A DNA stretch of 64,000 bases from Nitratireductor soli (GTDB lineage: Bacteria; Pseudomonadota; Alphaproteobacteria; Rhizobiales; Rhizobiaceae): contig NZ_LFVY01000004.1 in the NCBI RefSeq assembly GCF_001050155.1, positions 248,001-312,000 on the forward strand. The letters run 5' to 3'. Below, one piece after another: positions 47,959-56,272 of the stretch. The stretch's first letter is position 1, and each line of letters opens with the position of its first letter. The position numbers and the translations under genes are program-made. The notes beneath the pieces are model-generated. The model ran no database searches, was not told the DNA's origin, and saw nothing but the letters and a program-made list of their open reading frames with translations.

Positions 47959-50900
47959 TCAGTGAAAATTCCGCCCCTTCGGCAAGACGCGCACATCGCG
48001 CGGGTGACGCCACAGGCTCTGTGTCGTTGTCGCCTGCGCCTCGGCTTTCGCCTGCGCGTCGGGGGCGGTCATGGCGTCCATCAGCTCGGGTGAAAGATCG
48101 ATCAGCCGGCGGGCGATCACATGAATCACCTCGCGTTCCTTCTGCAGAACGCCCTCCACGGCGACCATGCGCGCGCCGAACACGACGCGGCGGTGTTTTT
48201 CGAAGACGCGCGGCCAGACGATGGCGTTGGCAATGCCCGTCTCGTCCTCCAGCGTCATGAAGATGACGCCGCTCGCCGTGCCCGGCCGCTGGCGGACGAG
48301 CACGAGGCCGGCGACACGGACGAAGCGGCCGGCGGGCGTGTCGACCAGCGTTCTGGTCTGCTGGATGCGCCGTTGCACCAGATGCTCGCGCAGAAAGGAG
48401 ACTGGGTGCGCCTTCAGCGACAGGCTGAGCGTGCCGTAATCCTCGACCACATGCTCGCCGGGCAGGAGGGCCGGCAGATCGACCGCCGGTTCTGCCTGCA
48501 GGGGAGGAGAAGCCGCCCGCTTTGCCTCGGAAAACAGCGGCAAATCCTCGGCGGCCGAACGTGTGCCCTGGTGCCCGCTGAGGCCGCGCACTTCCCACAG
48601 GGCGGCGCGCCGGTCGAGGCCGATGGAGCGGAAGGCGTCGGCCTCGGCCAGCCGGCGCAACGAGAACATGTCGATGCCGGCGCGGAAATAGAGGTCGCGC
48701 ACGCTGCCGAAACCCTGGCCGCGCGCGGCGAGGATTTTCAATGCCGCCTCCTCGCGGATGCCATCCACCTGGCGCAGGCCGAGCCGCAGCGCATGGCGTA
48801 TCGTGCCCGATGTGTCCGCCGGCTCCAGCACGTGATCCCAGAAGCTGTGATTGACGTCGACGGCGCGTGTCTCGCCGCCATGATCGCGGAAGTCGCGCAC
48901 GATGGAGGCGGCGGAATAAAAGCCCATGGGCTGCGAATTGAGCAATGCGCAGGCGAAGACGTCCGGATAATGGCATTTCAGCCAGGACGAGGCATAGGCG
49001 AGCAGCGCGAAGCTCGCCGAATGGCTCTCGGGGAAACCGTAGTCGCTAAAGCCCTCGATCTGCTTGAAACAACGCTCGGCGAAATCCCTGGCATAATTGT
49101 TGGCGAGCATGCCCTGGATGAAATCCTGGCGAAAATTGTCGATCGTGCCGGTGCGGCGGAAGGTGGCCATGGCGCGGCGCAGCTTGTCGGCCTTGGCCGG
49201 CGAAAAGCCGGCGCCGACGATGGCGATCTTCATCGCCTGCTCCTGGAACAGGGGAACGCCATAGGTTTTCTCCAGAACGGCGCGCAGTGCCTCCGACGGA
49301 TAATCGACATCTTCCTTCCCGTCGCGGCGGCGCAGGTAGGGATGCACCATGTCGCCCTGGATCGGCCCGGGGCGAACGATGGCGATCTCGATGACCAGGT
49401 CATAGAAATTATTCGGGCGCAGCCGCGGCAGCATCGACATCTGCGCCCGGCTTTCGATCTGGAAGACGCCGATCGTGTCGGCCTTCTGGATCATCCGATA
49501 GGTGGGGCGATCGTCGCGCGGCACGGTGGCGAGCGTGCGGTGTTCGCCATAATGATCGCGCAACAGGTCGAAGCTCTTGCGCAGACAGGTGAGCATGCCG
49601 AGCGACAGGACATCCACTTTGAGGATTTTCAGCGTGTCGAGGTCGTCCTTGTCCCATTCCACCATGGTGCGGTCGTCCATGGCGGCATTGACGATGGGCA
49701 CCATCTCGTCGAGCGGCCCGCGCGTCATGACGAAACCGCCCACATGCTGCGACAGGTGGCGGGGAAAGCCGATCAGCTGCTTCACCAGAAGCAGGGTCTG
49801 GCGCAGGCGCGGATCCGTCGGGTCGAGACCGGCTTCGCGGAGTTGCGCGCCTGCCGGCGTCTTTTCCGAATGGCCCCAGACGAGGCCGGTCATGGCGGCG
49901 ACGATGTCCGGCGACAGGCCCATTGCCTTGCCGGCCTCGCGCACGGCGCTGCGCGTGCGGTAGGAGATGACGGTGGCGGCAAGCCCGGCGCGGTGGCGGC
50001 CGTATTTGCCGTAGATGTACTGCATCACCTCTTCGCGCCGCTCATGCTCGAAATCGACGTCGATGTCCGGCGGCTCGCCGCGCTCGGCGGAAATGAAGCG
50101 CTCGAACAGGAGGTCGATCTCGGCCGGGTTGACCGAGGTGACGCCGAGGCAATAGCAGACGACGGAATTGGCTGCCGAACCGCGCCCCTGGCAGAGGATG
50201 GGCGGCTTCTGCGCGCGGGCGAAGCGCACGATGTCGTGCACGGTGAGGAAATAGGCGGCGTAGTTCAACGAAGCGATAAGCTGCAATTCATGGGCGATCA
50301 TGCCTTTGATCTTGTCGCTGAGCGCCGCGCCGAAGCGCTCTCGCGCGCCAAGCCAGGTGAGGCGGTCCAGCTCCTCCTGCGGCGTGGCGCTTTCACCGGC
50401 GGATTCCTCGGGATATTCGTAGGACAATTCATCGAGCGAGAAATGGCAGTCGTCCATCACCGCGGCCGAGCGCGCCACGGCATCCTCATGGCCGCGCAGC
50501 AGGCGGGCCATCTCCGCCGGGGGCTTCAGGTGCCGTTCGGCATTGCGCTCCAGGCGAAAGCCCGCTTCGTCGATGGTGCAGTGGGCGCGGATGCAGGTGA
50601 TGAGATCCTGCAGGGGACGGCGCGCCGGCGTGTGGTAGAGCACGTCGTTGGTGGCGATAAGCGGCGTGCCGCAGGCGATGGAAAGCGCATGAAGCCGACG
50701 CTGGCGCAGACCATCATTGGCGCGGCGATAGGGCGTGAGCGCCAGGAAGACCGATCCGGGAAAGAGGGCGGCGAGCCGGCGCAGGCCATCTTCGAAATCC
50801 GCGCCGAAATCATAAGGCGGCATGGCGATGAGACGCTGCCCGCCTTGCAGGAGCGCCAGGTCGTCGAAATGCAAATGACATTCGCCTTTCGGCGCGCGCC

Positions 50901-51201
50901 GGTTGCCGATGGTCAACATCCGTGTGAGGCGGCCATAGGCGGATTTGTCGGTGGGGAAGCACAGCGCCTCGAAACCGTCCATCAGCACCAGCCGGGCGCC
51001 GACGACAAGGCGAATCTTCTGCTCCTTCGCCTCCACATGCGCCCGCACCACGCCGGCCAGCGAGTTGCGGTCGGCAATGCCGATCGCCGCATGGCCAAGC
51101 TGGGCGGCCATGGCGACCAGCTCCTGCGGATGCGAGCCGCCGCGCAGGAAGCTGAAATTGCTGGTGACGCCGAGCTCGGCGAAGGGGGGAGCGTCGCTCA
51201 T
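47959..51201 (-). CDS. dnaE2: Error-prone DNA polymerase DnaE2 (ImuC)
   Basis: DnaE2 is the translesion C-family polymerase of the ImuA-ImuB-DnaE2 mutasome. The 1080-residue protein has an N-terminal PHP domain (VTSNFSFLRGGSHPQELV, later IGIADRNSLAGVVRAH), the polymerase palm with catalytic acids in EPPDIDVDFEHERREEVMQY (about residue 390), and CQGRGSAANSVVCYCLGVT. A C-terminal OB-fold follows (RVAGLVLVRQRPGTASGVIF). The family start SDAPPFAELGVTSNFSFL supports ATG 51201. Its start overlaps the imuB stop by 4 bases. It is the last gene of a LexA-type operon. Confidence 0.96.
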   Translation of the reverse strand: MSDAPPFAELGVTSNFSFLRGGSHPQELVAMAAQLGHAAIGIADRNSLAGVVRAHVEAKEQKIRLVVGARLVLMDGFEALCFPTDKSAYGRLTRMLTIGNRRAPKGECHLHFDDLALLQGGQRLIAMPPYDFGADFEDGLRRLAALFPGSVFLALTPYRRANDGLRQRRLHALSIACGTPLIATNDVLYHTPARRPLQDLITCIRAHCTIDEAGFRLERNAERHLKPPAEMARLLRGHEDAVARSAAVMDDCHFSLDELSYEYPEESAGESATPQEELDRLTWLGARERFGAALSDKIKGMIAHELQLIASLNYAAYFLTVHDIVRFARAQKPPILCQGRGSAANSVVCYCLGVTSVNPAEIDLLFERFISAERGEPPDIDVDFEHERREEVMQYIYGKYGRHRAGLAATVISYRTRSAVREAGKAMGLSPDIVAAMTGLVWGHSEKTPAGAQLREAGLDPTDPRLRQTLLLVKQLIGFPRHLSQHVGGFVMTRGPLDEMVPIVNAAMDDRTMVEWDKDDLDTLKILKVDVLSLGMLTCLRKSFDLLRDHYGEHRTLATVPRDDRPTYRMIQKADTIGVFQIESRAQMSMLPRLRPNNFYDLVIEIAIVRPGPIQGDMVHPYLRRRDGKEDVDYPSEALRAVLEKTYGVPLFQEQAMKIAIVGAGFSPAKADKLRRAMATFRRTGTIDNFRQDFIQGMLANNYARDFAERCFKQIEGFSDYGFPESHSASFALLAYASSWLKCHYPDVFACALLNSQPMGFYSAASIVRDFRDHGGETRAVDVNHSFWDHVLEPADTSGTIRHALRLGLRQVDGIREEAALKILAARGQGFGSVRDLYFRAGIDMFSLRRLAEADAFRSIGLDRRAALWEVRGLSGHQGTRSAAEDLPLFSEAKRAASPPLQAEPAVDLPALLPGEHVVEDYGTLSLSLKAHPVSFLREHLVQRRIQQTRTLVDTPAGRFVRVAGLVLVRQRPGTASGVIFMTLEDETGIANAIVWPRVFEKHRRVVFGARMVAVEGVLQKEREVIHVIARRLIDLSPELMDAMTAPDAQAKAEAQATTTQSLWRHPRDVRVLPKGRNFH

Positions 51202-52793
51202 GCGAACACACCATGGATGAACCAGCGCGGCACGTCTTCGCCGCGCTCGTAGAGCCCATCGCGAAACAGCCAGAAACGGCGACCCGCCTCATCCTCGATG
51301 CGATAATAGTCGCGCGTCTTGCGGCTCGCCCCGGCGGGCGCCAGCCACCATTCGGGTGCGATGCGCTCCGGCCCCTCGGCGCGCGCCACGCGATGCGCCA
51401 CGCGCCGCCATTCGAAGCGCGTCGGCGGGCCGTCCGGCACTTCGGCAAGCGTGGTGACGGGTTCCGGAACGGCAAACAGAAACAGCGGCCGGGCGAATGG
51501 AGCGCCATCCTGAACGACGCGTGCATGGGCGCGCCAATCGTGGCTTCTCATCGATTTGAGGACGGAGGCGGCGCGGGCGGCCCGCTCGGGAATGTAGCTC
51601 GCATAAGGCTGGGGCCGTGTCACATGGCGCGCACCGAAACGATTGACCAGGCGGTCGAGCAGGGGCGCGATGTCGCCGCGCGCACCGGCCAGCGCTTCAT
51701 CGCCCAGATCCTGTTGTCGCCCGGCCAGTTCCTCCACCTGCAAGGCGCTCAAACTGGCCGCCTCGAAGCCGAAGCCGGCATGGTCCTCGATACGGTCGAG
51801 CCGCTCGCCAAGCAGGCGGGCGAGATGGCGGGGATCGCGCGTGGCGGTGCTGGTGGCAAGCGGCAGCGCCTCGAACCAGCCATCGACACGGAACAGGCGC
51901 AACTCCACGCGCCGCGCGCCCTTGGCCGCGTGTTCGAGGTCGATTGCCAGGTCGCGCGTCAGCCGGTCGATGGCGACCTCGATCGCCTCGCGGGTGACGA
52001 TGGGCTCGGCGAAACGGCATGTGGCGGAATGCAGCACCGGCGGGCTGAGCGGGCCGAAACTTGCTTCCTCATGGCCAAGCGCCTCGTCCAGCCGGCGCAG
52101 GACAAAGGGGCCGAAGCGGGCGGCAAGCGGCGCACGCGGCTTGTCCAGAAGATCACCGATGCGCTTCAGGCCAAGCTTTTCGAGCGCCGAGAGGGTGGTC
52201 GCATCCAGGCAAAGGGCGGCAATGGGCAGCGGCGCCAGGCAGGCGCGCAAATCCTGGCGGGCAACGGCCAGGCGTGGACTGGCCGCATGGCGCGCCAGAC
52301 CCCAGGCAGCACCGATGGTCGGTGCAATAGCCAGTCGCGCCGTCAGGCCGAAGCCGCCAAGCCTTTCGGCCAGCATATCGAGGAGGCCGGCTTCACCACC
52401 GAACAGATGGGCACAGCCGGTGATGTCGAGGCTCACCCCATCGGGCGCGTCGACGCGGGTGAAGGGGGAATAGCACTGGCACCACAGCGCCAGTCGGACG
52501 AGCGACCGATGATCGCCGGCAAGATCCGCATGGCCCACTTTCAGGGTCGGGTGGATGGCGCGCGCATCGGCCAGCGCCATGCCGGGCAGGAAACCGAGCT
52601 GCTCGGCCGCCCGGTTGAGCGCGGTGATGTGCTGGCCGCTGTCCGAGGTGGTGACAAGCACCAGGGCTTCATCTTCACGAAGCTTCTGCCCATGAGGTGC
52701 CAGGGCGGTCATCAGGGCGGTTGTCAGCGCCATGCGCCCATGCCGGCGCTCGATCGGCCAGCGGGGCAGGAAGACGGAAAGAAAGCGTTTCAT
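51198..52793 (-). CDS. imuB: ImuB, inactive Y-family polymerase homologue
   Basis: ImuB bridges the sliding clamp, ImuA and DnaE2 and lacks polymerase activity. The 531-residue protein starts MKRFLSVFLPRWPIER, where the Y-family DxD metal site is absent. Other marks are ADARAIHPTL, VSLDITGCAHLFGGE (the usual SxDE is lost) and RIGDLLDKPRAPLAARFG. The C-terminal region includes the RxWWL-like PEWWLAPAGASRKTRDYYRIED. ATG 52793 matches the family; the open frame extends further up antisense to nothing but inside imuA. It overlaps imuA by 119 bases. Confidence 0.94.
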   Translation of the reverse strand: MKRFLSVFLPRWPIERRHGRMALTTALMTALAPHGQKLREDEALVLVTTSDSGQHITALNRAAEQLGFLPGMALADARAIHPTLKVGHADLAGDHRSLVRLALWCQCYSPFTRVDAPDGVSLDITGCAHLFGGEAGLLDMLAERLGGFGLTARLAIAPTIGAAWGLARHAASPRLAVARQDLRACLAPLPIAALCLDATTLSALEKLGLKRIGDLLDKPRAPLAARFGPFVLRRLDEALGHEEASFGPLSPPVLHSATCRFAEPIVTREAIEVAIDRLTRDLAIDLEHAAKGARRVELRLFRVDGWFEALPLATSTATRDPRHLARLLGERLDRIEDHAGFGFEAASLSALQVEELAGRQQDLGDEALAGARGDIAPLLDRLVNRFGARHVTRPQPYASYIPERAARAASVLKSMRSHDWRAHARVVQDGAPFARPLFLFAVPEPVTTLAEVPDGPPTRFEWRRVAHRVARAEGPERIAPEWWLAPAGASRKTRDYYRIEDEAGRRFWLFRDGLYERGEDVPRWFIHGVFA

Positions 52794-53532
52794 GATCCCA
52801 TTCGACATCCCATCCATCGGGCTGGTTGCTGAGCCAGCCGCCGGGCGTTCCTTTCTTGCATTTGGTGAGCTTGACCTGCCAGCGCGGCGCTCCCAATCCA
52901 AAACCCAGTCCAGGCCTTGCCCCCATTGCCGGGACTGGTGCGGGCAGGCTGGGCAGGGAGGCCACCGACCAGCGCGTTTCGGCCGCCGTCGACATGCCCG
53001 GATTTTCCCTGCCGCGGAAGATGAACGCGGTGACGCCTTGCCTGGCCGCGCGCATGGCAAGCCGCCGGCTGGCGGAAAAATCATAGTCATGCGCATTTTC
53101 CGGCAGGACGCCGACCACGGCGGCCAGAGGCGCATGCGCCAGCCCTTCCTCCAGCGCCCACAGGATGTCGATCGACTTGCGCGCCGCGATCTGGATCAGC
53201 CGGTCCGGATCGAAGCCGAGGGCGGCCAGCCCGAGCGGATAAAGTCCGCCCTCGCGAAACCCCAGATGCGCCGGGGCAGCCCAGAGAATCTGGCCCGGCC
53301 GGCTGCGGGCGATGCGCGCCAGAAGGCAAAAGCCGAAGCCGATGCCGGCGGCGAAATCACCATGGGTCGCCGGCACCAGCTCGTGCAGCGCACCCGTTGC
53401 CAGCCCATGCTCGGGCAGGGCCGCATCGAGCGCTGCCGGCCCGAGAGCGACCGCCGGCCGCTTGATCGGTGTCAGGCGCTCCTGGGCGGCAATGCGCCGC
53501 CGCAGAATTTCGATGTCAAAGGCGTGACTCAT
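52675..53532 (-). CDS. imuA: ImuA, RecA-like mutasome accessory protein
   Basis: ImuA is a RecA/SulA-related protein that supports DnaE2-dependent mutagenesis. The 285-residue protein matches the family at GLATGALHELVPATHGDFAAG, at ARKSIDILWALEEGL, and at the C-terminal KLTKCKKGTPGGW...VEWDHETLSFRLP followed by APLADRAPA. An additional SNQPDGWDV stretch sits between W and the EWDHET motif compared with the form I remember. The last 119 bases overlap the imuB start in another frame. The gene upstream ends 21 bases before it. Confidence 0.93.
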   Translation of the reverse strand: MSHAFDIEILRRRIAAQERLTPIKRPAVALGPAALDAALPEHGLATGALHELVPATHGDFAAGIGFGFCLLARIARSRPGQILWAAPAHLGFREGGLYPLGLAALGFDPDRLIQIAARKSIDILWALEEGLAHAPLAAVVGVLPENAHDYDFSASRRLAMRAARQGVTAFIFRGRENPGMSTAAETRWSVASLPSLPAPVPAMGARPGLGFGLGAPRWQVKLTKCKKGTPGGWLSNQPDGWDVEWDHETLSFRLPAPLADRAPAWAHGADNRPDDRPGTSWAEAS

Positions 53533-53553
53533 AACGCAAACCCGGTCCGCACA

Positions 53554-54438
53554 TCATGACGGAAGGGCGGGCGCGGATAACGGGCGCGCGCCTGCCATGC
53601 CATAGTCATGGATATCGGGAATTTTCTCCGATCGTCTGTTTTCACTGTTTTTATTCAGATTTAATGGCAATGCTTGCGCGCGCGGCGAGGCAGTCAGCCA
53701 ATCTTCAAGGCGCCGTTCTTTTTGCTCTGGCGACGTGCCGGCTCCGGCCTGGGCGCAAACGGCCTGAAACGGGCACGACGCGGAAGGACCTTTGGCGCAA
53801 AACTGTCTGCCGAGCTGTTGCATCAGCACGTGATGATCTTCCATGTCGGCCGCGCCCCAGGCGTCCGGCGCCTGCCGGTTGAGCAGCCGCACCGCACGCT
53901 CCAGCCCGGTCCGGGCGGGCAGCAGGCCGAGGCAACGGGCCGCACGCCAATGGGCCGTGTCGACGACAAGGATGCGTTTTTGCAGCGTGCTGAGATTGAG
54001 CGTGGCGGTGCTGGTCTTGGGGCCGACGCCATACAGACGCTCAAGCCAGGCAAGCGCCGGCTCGACCGGCCAGGGTTTTAGGAAATCGAGCGTCAGTTCA
54101 CCGCGCAGGCCGAGGATTTCCTGCAAGGCCCTGGGTAGGGCGACGGCCTTGCGCTCCGCATGGGTGATGTCGTCAAGCAGCGGGTCGATCTCATGGAACG
54201 AGGCATTGGCCAATCCTGTCCAGCGGCCATGGTGCTTCACCACTTCGAAATGCTGCACCAGCAGGCTAAAGACACCCAGGGCGATGTCGCTGCGCGTCCT
54301 GGCGCTGAGGATCGCCAGGATCATCTGGCTCACCGGATCAAGGCGATGACAGGCCGGCGGCGGGCCAAACGCTCCCAGCAAGCGCTGGTGCAGGCGCGCA
54401 AGCCGGTTGAACGACGCAAGGGGCAGGGTGTATTGCAT
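53554..54438 (-). CDS. Endonuclease III-like HhH-GPD DNA glycosylase heading the SOS mutasome operon
   Basis: The 294-residue protein has the Nth/HhH-GPD fold: DPVSQMILAILSARTRSD (about 35-51), the helix-hairpin-helix LYGVGPKTSTATLNL with a lysine at 141 corresponding to the lyase lysine of Nth, and the catalytic aspartate D160 in VVDTAHWRA. The C-terminal cluster region has only three cysteines (C214, C222, C228; C-x7-C-x5-C) instead of the CX6CX2CX5C set, so the iron-sulfur cluster may be missing or altered. A tail of about 60 residues has no recognised fold. The gene lies directly downstream of a LexA box and promoter and 21 bases before imuA. The damaged base recognised is unknown. Confidence 0.85.
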   Translation of the reverse strand: MQYTLPLASFNRLARLHQRLLGAFGPPPACHRLDPVSQMILAILSARTRSDIALGVFSLLVQHFEVVKHHGRWTGLANASFHEIDPLLDDITHAERKAVALPRALQEILGLRGELTLDFLKPWPVEPALAWLERLYGVGPKTSTATLNLSTLQKRILVVDTAHWRAARCLGLLPARTGLERAVRLLNRQAPDAWGAADMEDHHVLMQQLGRQFCAKGPSASCPFQAVCAQAGAGTSPEQKERRLEDWLTASPRAQALPLNLNKNSENRRSEKIPDIHDYGMAGARPLSAPALPS

Positions 54439-54443
54439 GCCCC

Positions 54444-54472
54444 ATGATAGGAACAAAAAGGGAACAAATCAA
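54444..54472 (-). promoter_or_regulatory. SOS promoter with LexA box
   Basis: On the minus strand TTGATT (-35) and TATCAT (-10, five of six consensus bases) are 17 bases apart. The spacer holds GTTCCCTTTTTGTTC (54451-54465), a perfect GTTC-N7-GTTC alphaproteobacterial LexA box. LexA would block this promoter directly. The predicted transcription start falls at or next to the glycosylase ATG (54438), so the mRNA would be leaderless. Confidence 0.88.
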
Positions 54473-54510
54473 TCGTTTTGCGCGATGCGAATCCATCCAT
54501 CCCGCCAAAT

Positions 54511-54577
54511 GCAAAGGCCGCCAGACAGATTTCGCTCGCCTTTTTCAAGGTGGCGAAATCTGCTGGCGGCCTTTTGC
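54511..54577. repeat. 25-bp imperfect inverted repeat upstream of the SOS promoter
   Basis: GCAAAGGCCGCCAGACAGAT plus TTCGC (54511-54535) is complementary to 54553-54577 with few mismatches and a 17-base loop containing CCTTTTTC. A second small hairpin (CAGCGT/ACGCTT) follows. There is no long T-run. The rest of the 54457-54823 gap has no gene that I can support. Confidence 0.7.
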
Positions 54578-54823
54578 AGCGTTCTGCCGACGCTTTGCAA
54601 AGAGTCCCCTCTGGACCCGAACGATACGAAGCATCAATCGTGCCAGACGGCGAGTTCCTGCTTTAAGGTATTATATTCAAAGGCTTGCGTTCTCACGGGA
54701 TGATTCGGTTCGATGCCGGGGCCAGGGCCACTGGCCAAACGAAAAGCACCATGCCTGCGATTTACGCAGGGCCGGTTACACAGGGCCTGGCGGAAATCCT
54801 GCCAGTATAGTGACGGGGTATCT

Positions 54824-55903
54824 TCAGATGGCCACTTCCACCCGGTTGCGGCCCGCTGCCCGCGCCTGGTTGAGAGCGGTGTCGGCCTGCCCGAGCGCCG
54901 TCCAGAACCCTTCCTTGCGCGGCAAGGGTGTGTGGAGACCGACGCTGACCGTCAAGGGCAGGGTGGTGCCATCGATCGAGAACGGTGCCTCGGCCACCGC
55001 CCGCTGCACGCGCTCGGCAAGGCCGAACGCCCGCTCCGCGTCATAGGCAGGAAGAACAAGCGCAATGGCCTGCCCGCCGAAGCTCGCCACCATGTCCGTC
55101 TGCCTGACATTGGCCTGGACGACCGCCGCGACGTGGCGCAGCGCCTGTTCGCCGACCGTGCGTCCATGGCTGTCGAGAAGGCTGTCGAAGGCGTCGATGT
55201 CGATGACCGCCATCGAATAGGGCTGGCCGGCCCAATTCATCGCTTCGGCCAGTTCCGGCCCCAGCTTGTCGAAAACCCGCCGGTTCAGAAGACCCGTCAG
55301 CGGGTCGGTCGCCGCCTCCGAGGCGCGGGTTTCGCGGGTTCGAAACCGGGTTCGCTGCACCTCAAGCATCTGCCCGACCAGCACCGTGCAGACAGCCACG
55401 GCAAGCGTTGCCGGCAGCATGACGGCGCGGGCGGCGTTCAGCGTGGTCTGCAGGGGCAGAAGGAGGATGACCATCAGCGCCACGGTGGACAGCAGGCCGG
55501 CGACAACCAGCATGCCGAGCGAGATTGCCCGGCCTTTGGCGACACGGGCAAAGACAAAGCCGATGATTGCGCACAGAACGACGCCGAGAAGGCCGCTCGC
55601 ATCGCCGAGCCAGAAGCGGCCGGCCGCCGCCACGAGAATGGTGGAGATCGCTGTCCACCAGCCGCCATAGGCCATGGCCAGCACGACGAACACGTTTCCA
55701 ACCCCGAAGGGCAGGCCCGCTGCCGCTGTAGCCGACAGAAACATGGGGGCGACACTGGCGGCGGAAAAAAGCGTCGCCATCAGGATTCTTTTCTGCGCCG
55801 CCGAAGCCGGCCGCTGCAGCAGACCTCCGTAAAGCAGGGCCGCAATGGCAGCTATGCCCAGACCCGTCAGGAAATGGGACGCCACGGCAATCATGCTCAT
55901 CAA
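54824..55903 (-). CDS. Membrane protein with degenerate GGDEF domain
   Basis: The 359-residue protein has about six hydrophobic segments (residues 5-185), a short linker (VQRTRFRTRETRASEAATDP) and a GGDEF-fold domain (about 200-355, starting DPLTGLLNRRVFD). The metal aspartate region (VIDIDAFD) is kept, but the signature is ASFGGQAIALVL, so GGDEF reads GGQAI and cyclase activity is unlikely. It may act as a receptor or regulatory partner. It is divergent from the intact GGDEF gene across the inverted-repeat element. Confidence 0.85.
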   Translation of the reverse strand: MMSMIAVASHFLTGLGIAAIAALLYGGLLQRPASAAQKRILMATLFSAASVAPMFLSATAAAGLPFGVGNVFVVLAMAYGGWWTAISTILVAAAGRFWLGDASGLLGVVLCAIIGFVFARVAKGRAISLGMLVVAGLLSTVALMVILLLPLQTTLNAARAVMLPATLAVAVCTVLVGQMLEVQRTRFRTRETRASEAATDPLTGLLNRRVFDKLGPELAEAMNWAGQPYSMAVIDIDAFDSLLDSHGRTVGEQALRHVAAVVQANVRQTDMVASFGGQAIALVLPAYDAERAFGLAERVQRAVAEAPFSIDGTTLPLTVSVGLHTPLPRKEGFWTALGQADTALNQARAAGRNRVEVAI

Positions 55904-56032
55904 GCCAACTCCCCGAATCGCGCCGGTGCAGACACTACAGTGGTCTCAATGACACTAAATCGCCAAACCAATATTGGTTCCCTCCATACAGTATGGCCGA
56001 TAGAGGCGGCAAAAGACAAGGAAACCTGCCTA

Positions 56033-56199
56033 ATACCAAGGGAGACAACTATTGACCGATCTGATGGGACAGGCTCTCGTGCGCCGTGGCGGCGTTGCGC
56101 CGCGCTTACGATGCAAAGGCATCGCGGCGCACGAGCCGCGCCTTGCCACGACACGCGATACCTCCGGTCAGATCGGTCAATAGTTGTCTCCCTTGGTAT
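56033..56199. mobile_element. MITE-like element with 32-bp perfect terminal inverted repeats
   Basis: The left end 56033-56064 (ATACCAAGGGAGACAACTAT...) is exactly complementary to the right end 56168-56199. The 103-base centre has further inverted segments (CTCGTGCGCCG with CGGCGCACGAG; CGATGC-AAAG-GCATCG). No transposase frame is inside. The flanking bases do not show a clear target duplication longer than about two bases. It fills the gap between the two divergent GGDEF genes. Confidence 0.65.
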
Positions 56200-56272
56200 A
56201 AGCACCGGTGGTAACCGCATCTTTACGCAACGGCAGTATTGAACCTGTGCGAAAGACGATGCGGTGGGCAGA

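Noticed and set aside
48121-51252. Plus-strand open frame of over 1000 codons opposite dnaE2
   Set aside because: dnaE2 is unambiguous on the other strand; the frame has no domain and mirrors codon bias.
54444-54703. Small plus-strand frames over the SOS promoter region
   Set aside because: They overlap the promoter and inverted repeat, lack ribosome binding sites and have no homologous character.
54713-56242. Plus-strand frame crossing the GGDEF gene and the inverted-repeat element
   Set aside because: Composition is Arg/Gln/His-rich and it reads through both terminal repeats; not a plausible protein.
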